A program made the position numbers and the translations under genes. DNA of 6,601 nt from Chloroflexi bacterium UBA4733 (GTDB lineage: Bacteria; Chloroflexota; UBA4733): NCBI GenBank assembly GCA_002404055.1, contig DHIZ01000306.1, positions 23,716 through 30,316 on the forward strand, in the 5' to 3' direction. The notes beneath the pieces were generated by a model. That model was not told where the DNA came from. It ran no database searches and worked only from the letters and a program-made list of their open reading frames with translations. Shown one piece after another: positions 1 to 6,254 of the stretch; the stretch's first letter is position 1, and each line of letters opens with the position of its first letter.

Positions 1-197
1 GTGTCGCCGTGGCGAACCAGTTGCTCGACAAAGTTGAAGGCGACCTGCAAGCGCTCCACGGTCTGGCGCAAGTCAATGATGTGGACGCCGTTCTTCTCCC
101 GAAAGATGAAGGGCGCCATCTTCGGGTTCCAGCGACGGGCGTGGTGCCCGAAGTGGACACCCGCTTCCAGCAACTCGCGCATAGTTATTTCGGGCAT
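1..197 (-). CDS. rpsB: 30S ribosomal protein S2, N-terminal part (runs off the left edge)
   Basis: The minus strand from the ATG at 197-195 encodes 65 residues beginning [20 protein letters not shown] and continuing with [12 protein letters not shown] and [14 protein letters not shown]. This is the conserved start of bacterial ribosomal protein S2: the [10 protein letters not shown] segment, the RRWNPKM segment and the IIDL helix start are all present. S2 is about 240-260 residues or more, so roughly three quarters lies outside the window. It binds late in 30S assembly at the head-body junction and is essential. The start is chosen because the preceding residues match where S2 proteins normally begin; an internal Met at residue 6 is less likely. 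The nearest Shine-Dalgarno-like sequence, AAGGA (minus strand, 215-211), is 13 nt from the ATG, which is long. In bacteria rpsB is usually followed by tsf; that would be off the left edge. It is transcribed divergently from the glycoside hydrolase gene. Confidence 0.95.
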   Translation of the reverse strand, partial: MPEITMRELLEAGVHFGHHARRWNPKMAPFIFREKNGVHIIDLRQTVERLQVAFNFVEQLVRHGD

Positions 198-317
198 AAT
201 AAACTGACTGTCCTTTCATTCGCGATCCCGCCAGGGCCACCTCCAGGCTTTCCGCAGTTGCGGCAGGACACCTGGGGCCGAAGCGCGCGTAGTTGTGCGT
301 CCATCGCACGGCCATGC

Positions 318-326
318 AGTGTACCA
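318..326 (-). promoter_or_regulatory. candidate extended -10 element for rpsB
   Basis: The minus strand reads TGgTACACT here: a TG dinucleotide one base before TACACT, which matches the TATAAT consensus at four of six positions. No good -35 hexamer sits 16-18 nt upstream. Use of this site would give an rpsB leader of about 115 nt containing both small inverted repeats. The resemblance to the TGcTATGCT elements elsewhere in the window supports it modestly. Confidence 0.3.
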
Positions 327-429
327 CCGCAGCCGCAGGCCCGAACGGCGCCAGCCCGGATCAGCGTTGAGGTAGCAGGAATTATGGGGGGGTAAGGAAG
401 AGTGTTGCGAAGGCCTTTCGTTGCTGCCC

Positions 430-438
430 TGCTATGCT
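430..438 (+). promoter_or_regulatory. extended -10 promoter element for the glycoside hydrolase gene
   Basis: The sequence TGcTATGCT is an extended -10 element (TG one base before TATGCT, four of six matches to TATAAT). It lies in the 13-base string CCCTGCTATGCTT (427-439), which recurs exactly upstream of the S41 peptidase gene. No -35 hexamer is visible at the usual distance; the nearest candidate, TTGCGA at 405-410, is 22 nt away. Transcription would start near 445, giving a leader of about 70 nt before the ATG at 517. Confidence 0.45.
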
Positions 439-516
439 TCAGTCGCTGTTTTTCATGCCGCGTTGTAACATCCGCTCTCGGGCCTGCCCGCGGACGGCGA
501 AGAAAGGCCCATTGTC

Positions 517-2706
517 ATGGTCTCCACAAGGTACCCGTCCCTGGCGAGCCGTTGGCTTGTTGTCGCGTTGCTCTCACTCTCGCTGTTCTGCGTCGGCAAC
601 GCGCATGCCGATGGCGTGACGGTCAATGCACCGGACGGACATCTGGGGGCCGTCGAGGCGTTTCGAACCGACCAGACGTCGCTGGCCTACGACGCCGGCG
701 TACGCTGGGAACGGCTCACGTTTTGGTGGAATGGCCTCCAGTCCGGTCCCGGCCAACCCCTGAACCCTTTCTACTTGCCCACGAGCTATATTGATCAGGA
801 GCGCTCCCACGGCGTCCAAGTGGTTGGCGTTCTGGTGAACACACCGGATTGGGCGGCGGCCGACCCGTCACAGGGCGGCAAGTCCCCGCCGAAGAACCTC
901 AATCTCCCCTACAACGATCCCAATAACTACTGGGGTCAGTTCGTGCGCCAGGTCGTCAAGATGTACGCCGGTTACGTCGACACCTGGATCATCTGGAACG
1001 AGCCGGATATTACGCCCGATGCCCCGAACGCTGCGTATTACCTCTGGTCCGGCAGCCCCGCCGACTATTACCAGTTGCTGAAGGTCGCGTATCTCAACGC
1101 CCACGAGGTGAATCCGAACGTCCAGATATCTGACGCTGCCCTGACTTACTGGACGGATATTCACATGCAGCGTGAACAGTGGTTCAGCAGGTTCCTTGAC
1201 CAGGTAGCAGCCGACTCAACGGCGGCGGTACATAACCAGTATTTCGACTTCACCGCCTTGAATCTCTACATCAATCCCGAAGATCTGTACACGGTGCCGT
1301 CGCTGTACCATCAGTTGATGAAGGAAAGGGGCTTTGACAAGCCGATATGGATTACGGAAACCAACGTCATACCCTACGATGACCCGGTCAACGCGAACAC
1401 TGCCTACGGGAGCGCCGAGCAACTGCGATCAACGCTGACCGAGCAAGCGAACTTTCTCCTGGAGGCTGCGGCAATGGGCCTGGCTGCCGGCAGCCCGAAG
1501 ATCGAGGTCTACAAGATGAAGGACGGCGATGGCGACGTCGTCAACGGTGAAGCCCTGGTTCGGGCTGACTATTCCAAGCGGCCCGAGTACTACTCCTTCC
1601 AGGTTGCTGCCCAATACTTCACCAACTTCCAGAGCGCCACGCTCTTTGCGCCAGGCGACCTGCGCGAGGTCGTGTTTGATCGCGGCACGTCGCGCGTGAC
1701 GGTGCTCTGGGATGCGGCGCCAACACCGATCAGCGTCCAGGTTCCTGCCGCCGGTACCGGCCAGGCACAACAGGGCGGCCCTCTGGGCAACTTCCAGACA
1801 GTCGGGGCCAGTAACGGTAGCTTCGCCGTCAGCCTGGCGGGCGCCACGATGCATACGGATCTGACGAACCCAACCGCGTACCTCATTGGCGGCACGCCGG
1901 TGGTGCTTGTGGAAACCGGCGTGACCGCCACCGTGACCCAGGCGACGAATCTCTCGGCAGCGACCCTGGCGCCGTTCCGACCGATCGCCGCTCGTGTTGC
2001 CGGTCAGGTGGGCAGTGGCAGCCTGCCGGGCGAGAATGTCGTCGTCACGGCGTCACCTGCCGCTGCTGCCCATCCCGGCCAGCTTGACTATGACGTGAGC
2101 AGCGGGCATTTCTACGGGCAGGCGAACGGCCAGGGTGGTCAGGGTAGCACCGGGTACACCATCATTGACGACGGCCAGGCAAACTTCTGGACGGCGTTCC
2201 AGGCTGATGGCGGCGTGGCGACGCTGGGTTATCCCTCCTCACAGCGCTTCACCAGCGGAGGCTTTGTCTACCAAGCGACACAGCGCGCACTGCTGCAATG
2301 GCAAGCCGATGGCGTCCACTTTGCCAACATCTTCGATATGCTGTCTGCGGCCGGCAAAGATGACTGGCTCCTCGCCCAATTTCAGGTGCCAAAGAGCCAA
2401 TCCTGGAGTTCCGACGCCGGCAAGACCTGGCCGGACGTCGTCGCTAATCACCTCGCCATTCTGGATCAGGCGCCGGCAGTCAAGGCTGCCTACCTGGCTG
2501 ACCCCGACTACCTTGATCACTTCGGCCTGCCGATGGCAGTTGCGGACGAGGGTAACGTCGTCGTCGTTCGCTGCCAGCGCGTCGTCTTCCAGCTCTGGAA
2601 GCAGGACGTTCCCTGGGCCAAGGCGGGTCAGGTTACCGTGGCGCTTGGTGGCGATATTGCCAAGCAAGCGGGACTGGTGCCGCAGGCGGCGCAAACGCCG
2701 CAATGA
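517..2706 (+). CDS. secreted clan GH-A glycoside hydrolase with two C-terminal Chloroflexota-type repeats
   Basis: This 729-residue protein is probably an exported glycosidase; family and substrate cannot be fixed by eye. Residues 1-31 form a Sec signal peptide (Arg12, hydrophobic LVVALLSLSLFCV, cleavage after AHA). Residues about 33-375 look like a (beta/alpha)8 barrel: the early GVRWERLTFWW strand, VVGVLVNTPDWA, then IIWNEPD with Glu162 as likely acid/base and PIWITETN with Glu281 as likely nucleophile, the clan GH-A arrangement. Residues about 382-467 resemble the small beta domain that follows such barrels. Past a linker, residues about 540-610 contain FWTAFQADGG, LGYP (570-573) and an aromatic, Gln-rich stretch, a repeat style common in secreted Chloroflexota proteins; a more diverged copy has FGLP at 669-672. 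The start is supported by AGAAAGG at 501-507, 9 nt from the ATG. It converges on the S41 gene with an 89-bp gap, in which I see no terminator hairpin. A GH39- or GH5-like enzyme is the closest guess. Confidence 0.88.
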   Translation: MVSTRYPSLASRWLVVALLSLSLFCVGNAHADGVTVNAPDGHLGAVEAFRTDQTSLAYDAGVRWERLTFWWNGLQSGPGQPLNPFYLPTSYIDQERSHGVQVVGVLVNTPDWAAADPSQGGKSPPKNLNLPYNDPNNYWGQFVRQVVKMYAGYVDTWIIWNEPDITPDAPNAAYYLWSGSPADYYQLLKVAYLNAHEVNPNVQISDAALTYWTDIHMQREQWFSRFLDQVAADSTAAVHNQYFDFTALNLYINPEDLYTVPSLYHQLMKERGFDKPIWITETNVIPYDDPVNANTAYGSAEQLRSTLTEQANFLLEAAAMGLAAGSPKIEVYKMKDGDGDVVNGEALVRADYSKRPEYYSFQVAAQYFTNFQSATLFAPGDLREVVFDRGTSRVTVLWDAAPTPISVQVPAAGTGQAQQGGPLGNFQTVGASNGSFAVSLAGATMHTDLTNPTAYLIGGTPVVLVETGVTATVTQATNLSAATLAPFRPIAARVAGQVGSGSLPGENVVVTASPAAAAHPGQLDYDVSSGHFYGQANGQGGQGSTGYTIIDDGQANFWTAFQADGGVATLGYPSSQRFTSGGFVYQATQRALLQWQADGVHFANIFDMLSAAGKDDWLLAQFQVPKSQSWSSDAGKTWPDVVANHLAILDQAPAVKAAYLADPDYLDHFGLPMAVADEGNVVVVRCQRVVFQLWKQDVPWAKAGQVTVALGGDIAKQAGLVPQAAQTPQ

Positions 2707-2795
2707 CGATGCGGCGTCTGCGTGGCAGGAATATCACAGGCGCGAACGGACCCGTGACGGCCATTTGGAAAAAGTGCGCCGGTCAGGGCTGAGGC

Positions 2796-4940
2796 TCATT
2801 TCACCGGGTGCTGCGCGTATAGCGCCTCCATTGCCTTCGCGACAGTGACCATTTTGGCGAACGGCACGTCACCAGGATTGCCGTTGTACTGCAAATCGAA
2901 CAGGACGGCGCCGTGGCGCCAGATCATCTCCGTGGAACCGGCGTTGGGGCCGGTGCCGACGCGCGCCACCGTCTCGTCGCCAAACATTGCAGGTGGCGCA
3001 ACGGCGATGCTCTCACTGGGATTCTGGATCTCACCCGGTTGGTAGACCTGGGCGAGGTCATCGTGCGCGCCCCGCGCCGTACTGTACAGGCCGATGCCGA
3101 TGGTGTAGTCCGGTGAGTCTACCGGCCCATAGCGGCGCACGATCTCACCACGGAAGCCAAGGCGGAGGGCTCGGGCTTTGGCCTGACTGAAACTCGGGTT
3201 CTCTGATGCATAGCCATCGAGTGTGTCGACGGAAATGTCGGCTCGTTTGGTATTGGTCGTCGTAGGAACTGCAGAAGTAGCGGGCAGCAAGGGTCCCAGT
3301 TGCTGTTCCAACGCCTGGTTGGTGAGCATGAGGGGCGCCGGGGTGGGAACCGCCGGGACGACACCGGGACCGTTTGCCAGGGCCTGGGTGGCCCGGCTGA
3401 TCTGGTTGTCGGTTCCCGCTGCGAGCTGCTCCGCCGTCGGCGGCACGGCGCTGATGTTGATGTCGGGTACAACCGGGTGGCCATCCAACGGTCCGCCGTT
3501 CGTGTCCCGCAGAAGCTGTTCCACGGCAACGCCGAGCACTGCACCGAGCGGCAACGGTATCAACTCGGTGCCGTTGACGATGCCGGCGCTGTGCGTACCC
3601 ACGACGATGCCGCGATGCTGATCCTGGACCGCCGAGGCCAGTATTTCCGACGACGAGGCGGATCCGCCGTCAATAAGCACCGCCAGCGGCTCTTGTTGCG
3701 GAAACAGGTGTCCCGTCGGCGCCATCTCGTAGGTTGCCCCCAGTCGGTCTTTGGCCGTTGATAACACACCGTCTGCGAGGAAGCGGGACGCGAAGCGTTC
3801 CACGTCGGCGCCACCGGGGTCGCCACGGAGGTCCAGTATCCAGCCGGTCACTCCCGCCTGTTGACATGTAGCCAGGTCTGCGTCCAGCTCCTGGAGCACC
3901 GTTTTGCCGTCCGGCAGCACCTGGTCAGCAAAGGGAAAGCTGTGCAGTTGCAGATAGCACATATGGTCCGCCAGCACCCGGCTTTCCAACAACGGCTCGT
4001 ACACCTCTTGCCTGGTTACCGTTACCGTCCGGCTTTCGCCGGAAACCGCCTTGAAAGCGATCGTCACGGGGGTGCCGGCGGCGCCGGCAAGCGCGGCTGT
4101 CAGTTGGTCTCGCGTCGCTGCAGTCATAGACGTACCGCCAACACCGGTGATATCGTCGCCGGGGTGGATGCCGGCCTGTTGGGCGGGACTATTGGGAAAG
4201 ACGTCCGTGACGAGAAAGGGCGGGTCTGTCGCGGTGATGGTGACGCCGATGCCGACGAAGTTGCTTTGGCCGGACGACTGCGCGGTAAATTGCCTGGCCT
4301 CATCGGGGGTCAGAAAATAGGTGTGGCGCTCCCGCAGACTGGCGGTCATCTGTTGGGCAGCCTGGAACGCCACCTGCGAGTGGTTCCCGGCCAGCCCTGC
4401 CACCAGTTGCAAGTACTGCTGGGAGAAGGTGGCCAGATCGGCGCTGGCGTTGCCCGAAAGTTTGGGTGCGGAAACGGCCGCGTGCCCGCCTTCACGCCGA
4501 GCCTCGTCGGCGGCAACTTGCCAGGCGACGGTAAGCAGGTCTTTCGAGTTGAGCGGCTTGAAGAACTTTTCGTTCAATAGGGTGAACGACTCCTGCAACA
4601 GCGCCAGTGATTGGTCTGCCGCCGGCGTTGCCGTGGCTGGGAATGGCGCCAGTGCTTCGGTGGCCGTCACACTCGCACCGGCACTCGTGCTGGACACCGC
4701 CGTGCCTGGCACGGTCACAGTCGCCAGGCGTTCGGAGAGCGTCGACGTCGCTACCGGGCTTTGCGACGGGAACGGGGCCGACGTCGCAGGGACTGCTGCC
4801 GAAATTGTCGGGGCAGAACCAGTGCTCACTGTTGTACTGACGGTTTGGCCGGTTGTTGCCACGGGCGCCGCGACGCCGGATGAACAGGCGCTCAGCAATG
4901 CCACTGCCGCGACCAACGCGATCAGCCATCGTCCAACCAT
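2796..4940 (-). CDS. S41-family (C-terminal-processing type) peptidase lipoprotein with PDZ domain and extra C-terminal domain
   Basis: This 714-residue protein begins with a lipoprotein signal: hydrophobic residues 5-16 then LSAC, with Cys19 as the lipidated residue. A Ser/Thr/Ala/Pro-rich tether (20-110) precedes a helical segment (about 112-220, ending in ERHTYFLTPDEARQF) that matches the N-terminal part of CtpA-type proteases. Residues about 225-310 are a PDZ domain (GIGVTI, VFPNSPAQQAGIHPGD). The S41 core follows, with YLQLHSF, ILDLRGDPGG (368-377) and GGSASSSEI (425-432), where Ser429 aligns with the nucleophile of E. coli Prc. Twenty-five residues on, where Prc has its catalytic Lys, this protein has Ile454. 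Residues about 565-714 form another domain I do not recognise (see findings). AGGGA at 4950-4946 lies 5 nt from the ATG; longer in-frame starts (to 5162) give Arg/Pro-rich sequence ahead of the signal and were rejected. Likely extracytoplasmic proteolysis or peptide binding; the substrate is unknown. Confidence 0.88.
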   Translation of the reverse strand: MVGRWLIALVAAVALLSACSSGVAAPVATTGQTVSTTVSTGSAPTISAAVPATSAPFPSQSPVATSTLSERLATVTVPGTAVSSTSAGASVTATEALAPFPATATPAADQSLALLQESFTLLNEKFFKPLNSKDLLTVAWQVAADEARREGGHAAVSAPKLSGNASADLATFSQQYLQLVAGLAGNHSQVAFQAAQQMTASLRERHTYFLTPDEARQFTAQSSGQSNFVGIGVTITATDPPFLVTDVFPNSPAQQAGIHPGDDITGVGGTSMTAATRDQLTAALAGAAGTPVTIAFKAVSGESRTVTVTRQEVYEPLLESRVLADHMCYLQLHSFPFADQVLPDGKTVLQELDADLATCQQAGVTGWILDLRGDPGGADVERFASRFLADGVLSTAKDRLGATYEMAPTGHLFPQQEPLAVLIDGGSASSSEILASAVQDQHRGIVVGTHSAGIVNGTELIPLPLGAVLGVAVEQLLRDTNGGPLDGHPVVPDINISAVPPTAEQLAAGTDNQISRATQALANGPGVVPAVPTPAPLMLTNQALEQQLGPLLPATSAVPTTTNTKRADISVDTLDGYASENPSFSQAKARALRLGFRGEIVRRYGPVDSPDYTIGIGLYSTARGAHDDLAQVYQPGEIQNPSESIAVAPPAMFGDETVARVGTGPNAGSTEMIWRHGAVLFDLQYNGNPGDVPFAKMVTVAKAMEALYAQHPVK

Positions 4941-4990
4941 GCGTTTCCCTGACGTTCCCTGCGTCCGTTGGCACTGCCTTCGTAGTGTCA

Positions 4991-5018
4991 AGCATAGCAG
5001 GGACCGGGTGGGCGTCAG
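4991..5018 (-). promoter_or_regulatory. promoter of the S41 peptidase gene
   Basis: On the minus strand, CTGACG (5018-5013, four of six matches to TTGACA) is followed after 16 nt by TATGCT (4996-4991), which is preceded by TG one base upstream, making an extended -10. The flanking string CCCTGCTATGCTT (5002-4990) is identical to that upstream of the glycoside hydrolase gene. The start of transcription would fall near 4984, leaving a leader of about 44 nt before the ATG at 4940. Confidence 0.55.
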
Positions 5019-5021
5019 GCG

Positions 5022-5060
5022 GCGCCGAGGGCGCTCCGCAAGGCGCGCTGATCGCGCGCC
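5022..5060. repeat. two adjacent GC-rich inverted repeats
   Basis: GGCGCGC-tgatc-GCGCGCC (5042-5060) is a perfect 7-bp stem with a 5-nt loop, and GCGCC-gag-GGCGC (5022-5034) a perfect 5-bp stem with a 3-nt loop. They lie about 140 bp past the SpoIID-domain stop and just upstream of the S41 promoter. They could end or attenuate the SpoIID transcript, but no T-run follows on the minus strand, so a classical intrinsic terminator is not supported. Confidence 0.45.
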
Positions 5061-5201
5061 AATGCCTCCGGTTGCTGGGTACAGACCGTTTCGACGAGGT
5101 GGACGGCGCCCGGGTTGCGCCCGAGGTGACGAGCCACCGCCACCCTGCCCTGCATGGTCCATGCCCGTCCTTGATGGTATAGCACATCCGCTGCCGACCG
5201 A

Positions 5202-6254
5202 CTACAGCACAAAGGAAAATGAACGGAGGTCGTTCGTCGGAACTACACCGTTTTCCAGCAGCGAGCGGGAGGGGACCTGATTGCTCGACGTCAAGCTGAA
5301 GTCAGCGCTGAAGATAGTGCGGGCAACGGGGGCGCCAGCGTTCATGATAATGCGGAACACCGACAGCGTGACGTTCTTGCTGCCGCTATCTCCCTGTATC
5401 GTCACCGATAGCCAGCGGCCGGCGGGGCTGCGTGACGTAAAGCTCAACGCCGTCACATTTCCGACGTTGGTGCGTGCGTCTTCGGCCAGGATGCGGCTGA
5501 GGTCAGCGCCGGTAAACGGACCTGCTTGCCACTGCTGGCGGGGGCACCCTGCTGCATAAGACACACCGTTGGCGTCACGGTCGTTGATCGACCGAAGGTA
5601 GGGCAGCGGTGCGCCGCCCCAGACGTTCTCGTTGTTCTCGGTCATACCGGTGGTACAGTCAAAAAAATAGGCTGGGATGATGCTACCCGCATAGGTGAGC
5701 ACGACACCCTCGGTAGCCTGAACCGCGCCAATGGCGTCTGGACGCGCCGTGGCGCCGAACGCCTGTGTGCTGACTGTGCTGGTGACGTCGTATGGCCTGG
5801 ACGCGTTCATCTCCCAGCGCGCATAGGTGCGGCTGGCGATGGCCTGTGCCTGCACGGCAGCCGTAGGAAAGCCGGCCGGAAGCTCTGACGACACCACGGA
5901 GGCCAGGTAATCGCGCATGGTCAATGTTTGCACCTGCCCCGCCGGCATCAGCACACGTATGGTTTCCGTGTCGTCGCCCTGTTGCGCCAGCGTTGTCCCC
6001 TGATAGTAAGCGGCCAGAATGTCAGCCGCGCTTTGACCTGCCAACGCGCGGCCCCGTGCGCCCCACTGACTCATCCCCACGCCGTGGCCGGCGCCCTGAC
6101 CGGCAAAGGTCAGGACGGCATCGGGCGTCACCGAAAGCACAGCGCCATCAGCGGAGGCTGCGCCTGGGGTACACAGAGCGAAGGTCACCAGGAGCGAGCC
6201 TAGCAGCTTCAGGAACATACGGATAATCGTGGCCTCCTTTTGGCGTTTGCCCAT
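5202..6254 (-). CDS. secreted SpoIID/LytB-domain protein
   Basis: This protein of 350 residues (or 338 from Met13) belongs to the SpoIID/LytB family. Sporulation SpoIID is a lytic transglycosylase acting on denuded glycan strands; family members are widespread in bacteria that do not sporulate, so this is probably a cell-wall hydrolase. A Sec signal peptide covers residues about 13-35 (cleavage after ASA). GQGAGHGVGMSQWGARG (52-68) and ILAAYYQGT (79-87) come first, then IRVLMPAG, the core DYLASVVSSELP with Glu124 at the catalytic position of SpoIID, AVQAQAIASRTYA (133-145), ATEGVVLTYAG (180-190) and TENNENVWGG (205-214) with PYLRSIND. Cys200 and Cys237 could form a disulfide. Residues past about 245 are less conserved. 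Two starts compete: Met1 has AGGA 6 nt upstream, Met13 (6218) has a perfect AAAAGGAGG 14 nt upstream. The longer form is given as the outer limit. Confidence 0.88.
   Translation of the reverse strand: MGKRQKEATIIRMFLKLLGSLLVTFALCTPGAASADGAVLSVTPDAVLTFAGQGAGHGVGMSQWGARGRALAGQSAADILAAYYQGTTLAQQGDDTETIRVLMPAGQVQTLTMRDYLASVVSSELPAGFPTAAVQAQAIASRTYARWEMNASRPYDVTSTVSTQAFGATARPDAIGAVQATEGVVLTYAGSIIPAYFFDCTTGMTENNENVWGGAPLPYLRSINDRDANGVSYAAGCPRQQWQAGPFTGADLSRILAEDARTNVGNVTALSFTSRSPAGRWLSVTIQGDSGSKNVTLSVFRIIMNAGAPVARTIFSADFSLTSSNQVPSRSLLENGVVPTNDLRSFSFVL
6233..6241 (-). promoter_or_regulatory. strong Shine-Dalgarno sequence inside the annotated SpoIID reading frame
   Basis: The minus strand reads AAAAGGAGG at 6241-6233, a full anti-16S match. 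It lies over codons 5-8 of the longer reading frame and 14 nt before the in-frame ATG at 6218-6216. So strong a site is unlikely by chance and argues that Met13 is used at least part of the time, although the spacing is longer than the usual 5-10 nt. The same long spacing (13 nt) is seen for rpsB. Confidence 0.5.

Larger units (their letters stand above)
198..516. other. divergent intergenic region between rpsB and the glycoside hydrolase gene
   Basis: This 319-bp gap must hold the promoters and 5' leaders of both divergent genes. On the rpsB side there are two short perfect inverted repeats that could fold in an mRNA leader: CCGCA-gt-TGCGG at 252-263 and GTGCG-tccat-CGCAC at 295-309. S2 is known to repress its own operon through its leader in several bacteria, so a structured leader is plausible, but I do not recognise a known S2-binding motif. 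There is a run of seven G at 386-392. Open frames crossing the gap lack support as genes. Confidence 0.6.
4941..5201. other. intergenic region between the SpoIID-domain gene and the S41 peptidase gene
   Basis: These 261 bp separate two minus-strand genes and contain a promoter for the downstream S41 gene plus two GC-rich hairpins, so the two genes probably have separate transcription units. A minus-strand open frame ending at 5015 (from GTG at 5185 or ATG at 5155) encodes a 46-56 residue peptide with GC-biased third positions, but it has no clear family and overlaps the hairpins and the -35; it is described under findings rather than called. Confidence 0.5.

Noticed and set aside
9..395. Plus-strand open frame of about 128 codons
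   Set aside because: Its first half is antisense to rpsB, which is certain from protein similarity; the rest crosses the divergent promoter region.
402..794. Plus-strand open frame of about 130 codons overlapping the glycoside hydrolase start
   Set aside because: The overlapping frame from 517 has a signal peptide and GH-A motifs; this one is Arg-rich with no ribosome binding site or domain.
2707..2795. Bidirectional terminator between the convergent genes
   Set aside because: No stem of 6 bp or more and no flanking T-run is visible in the 89-bp gap.
3861..4580. Plus-strand open frame of about 239 codons
   Set aside because: Fully antisense to the PDZ and S41 coding region, whose minus-strand product has clear motifs.
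4941..5162. N-terminal extension of the S41 protein by 74 residues
   Set aside because: The extension is Arg/Pro-rich and would bury the lipoprotein signal; a ribosome binding site precedes the ATG at 4940, and the promoter lies inside the extension.
4321..5280. Plus-strand open frame of about 319 codons
   Set aside because: It lies opposite the N-terminal part of the S41 lipoprotein gene, the intergenic promoter region and the end of the SpoIID gene; its translation has no domain and arises from high-GC antisense.
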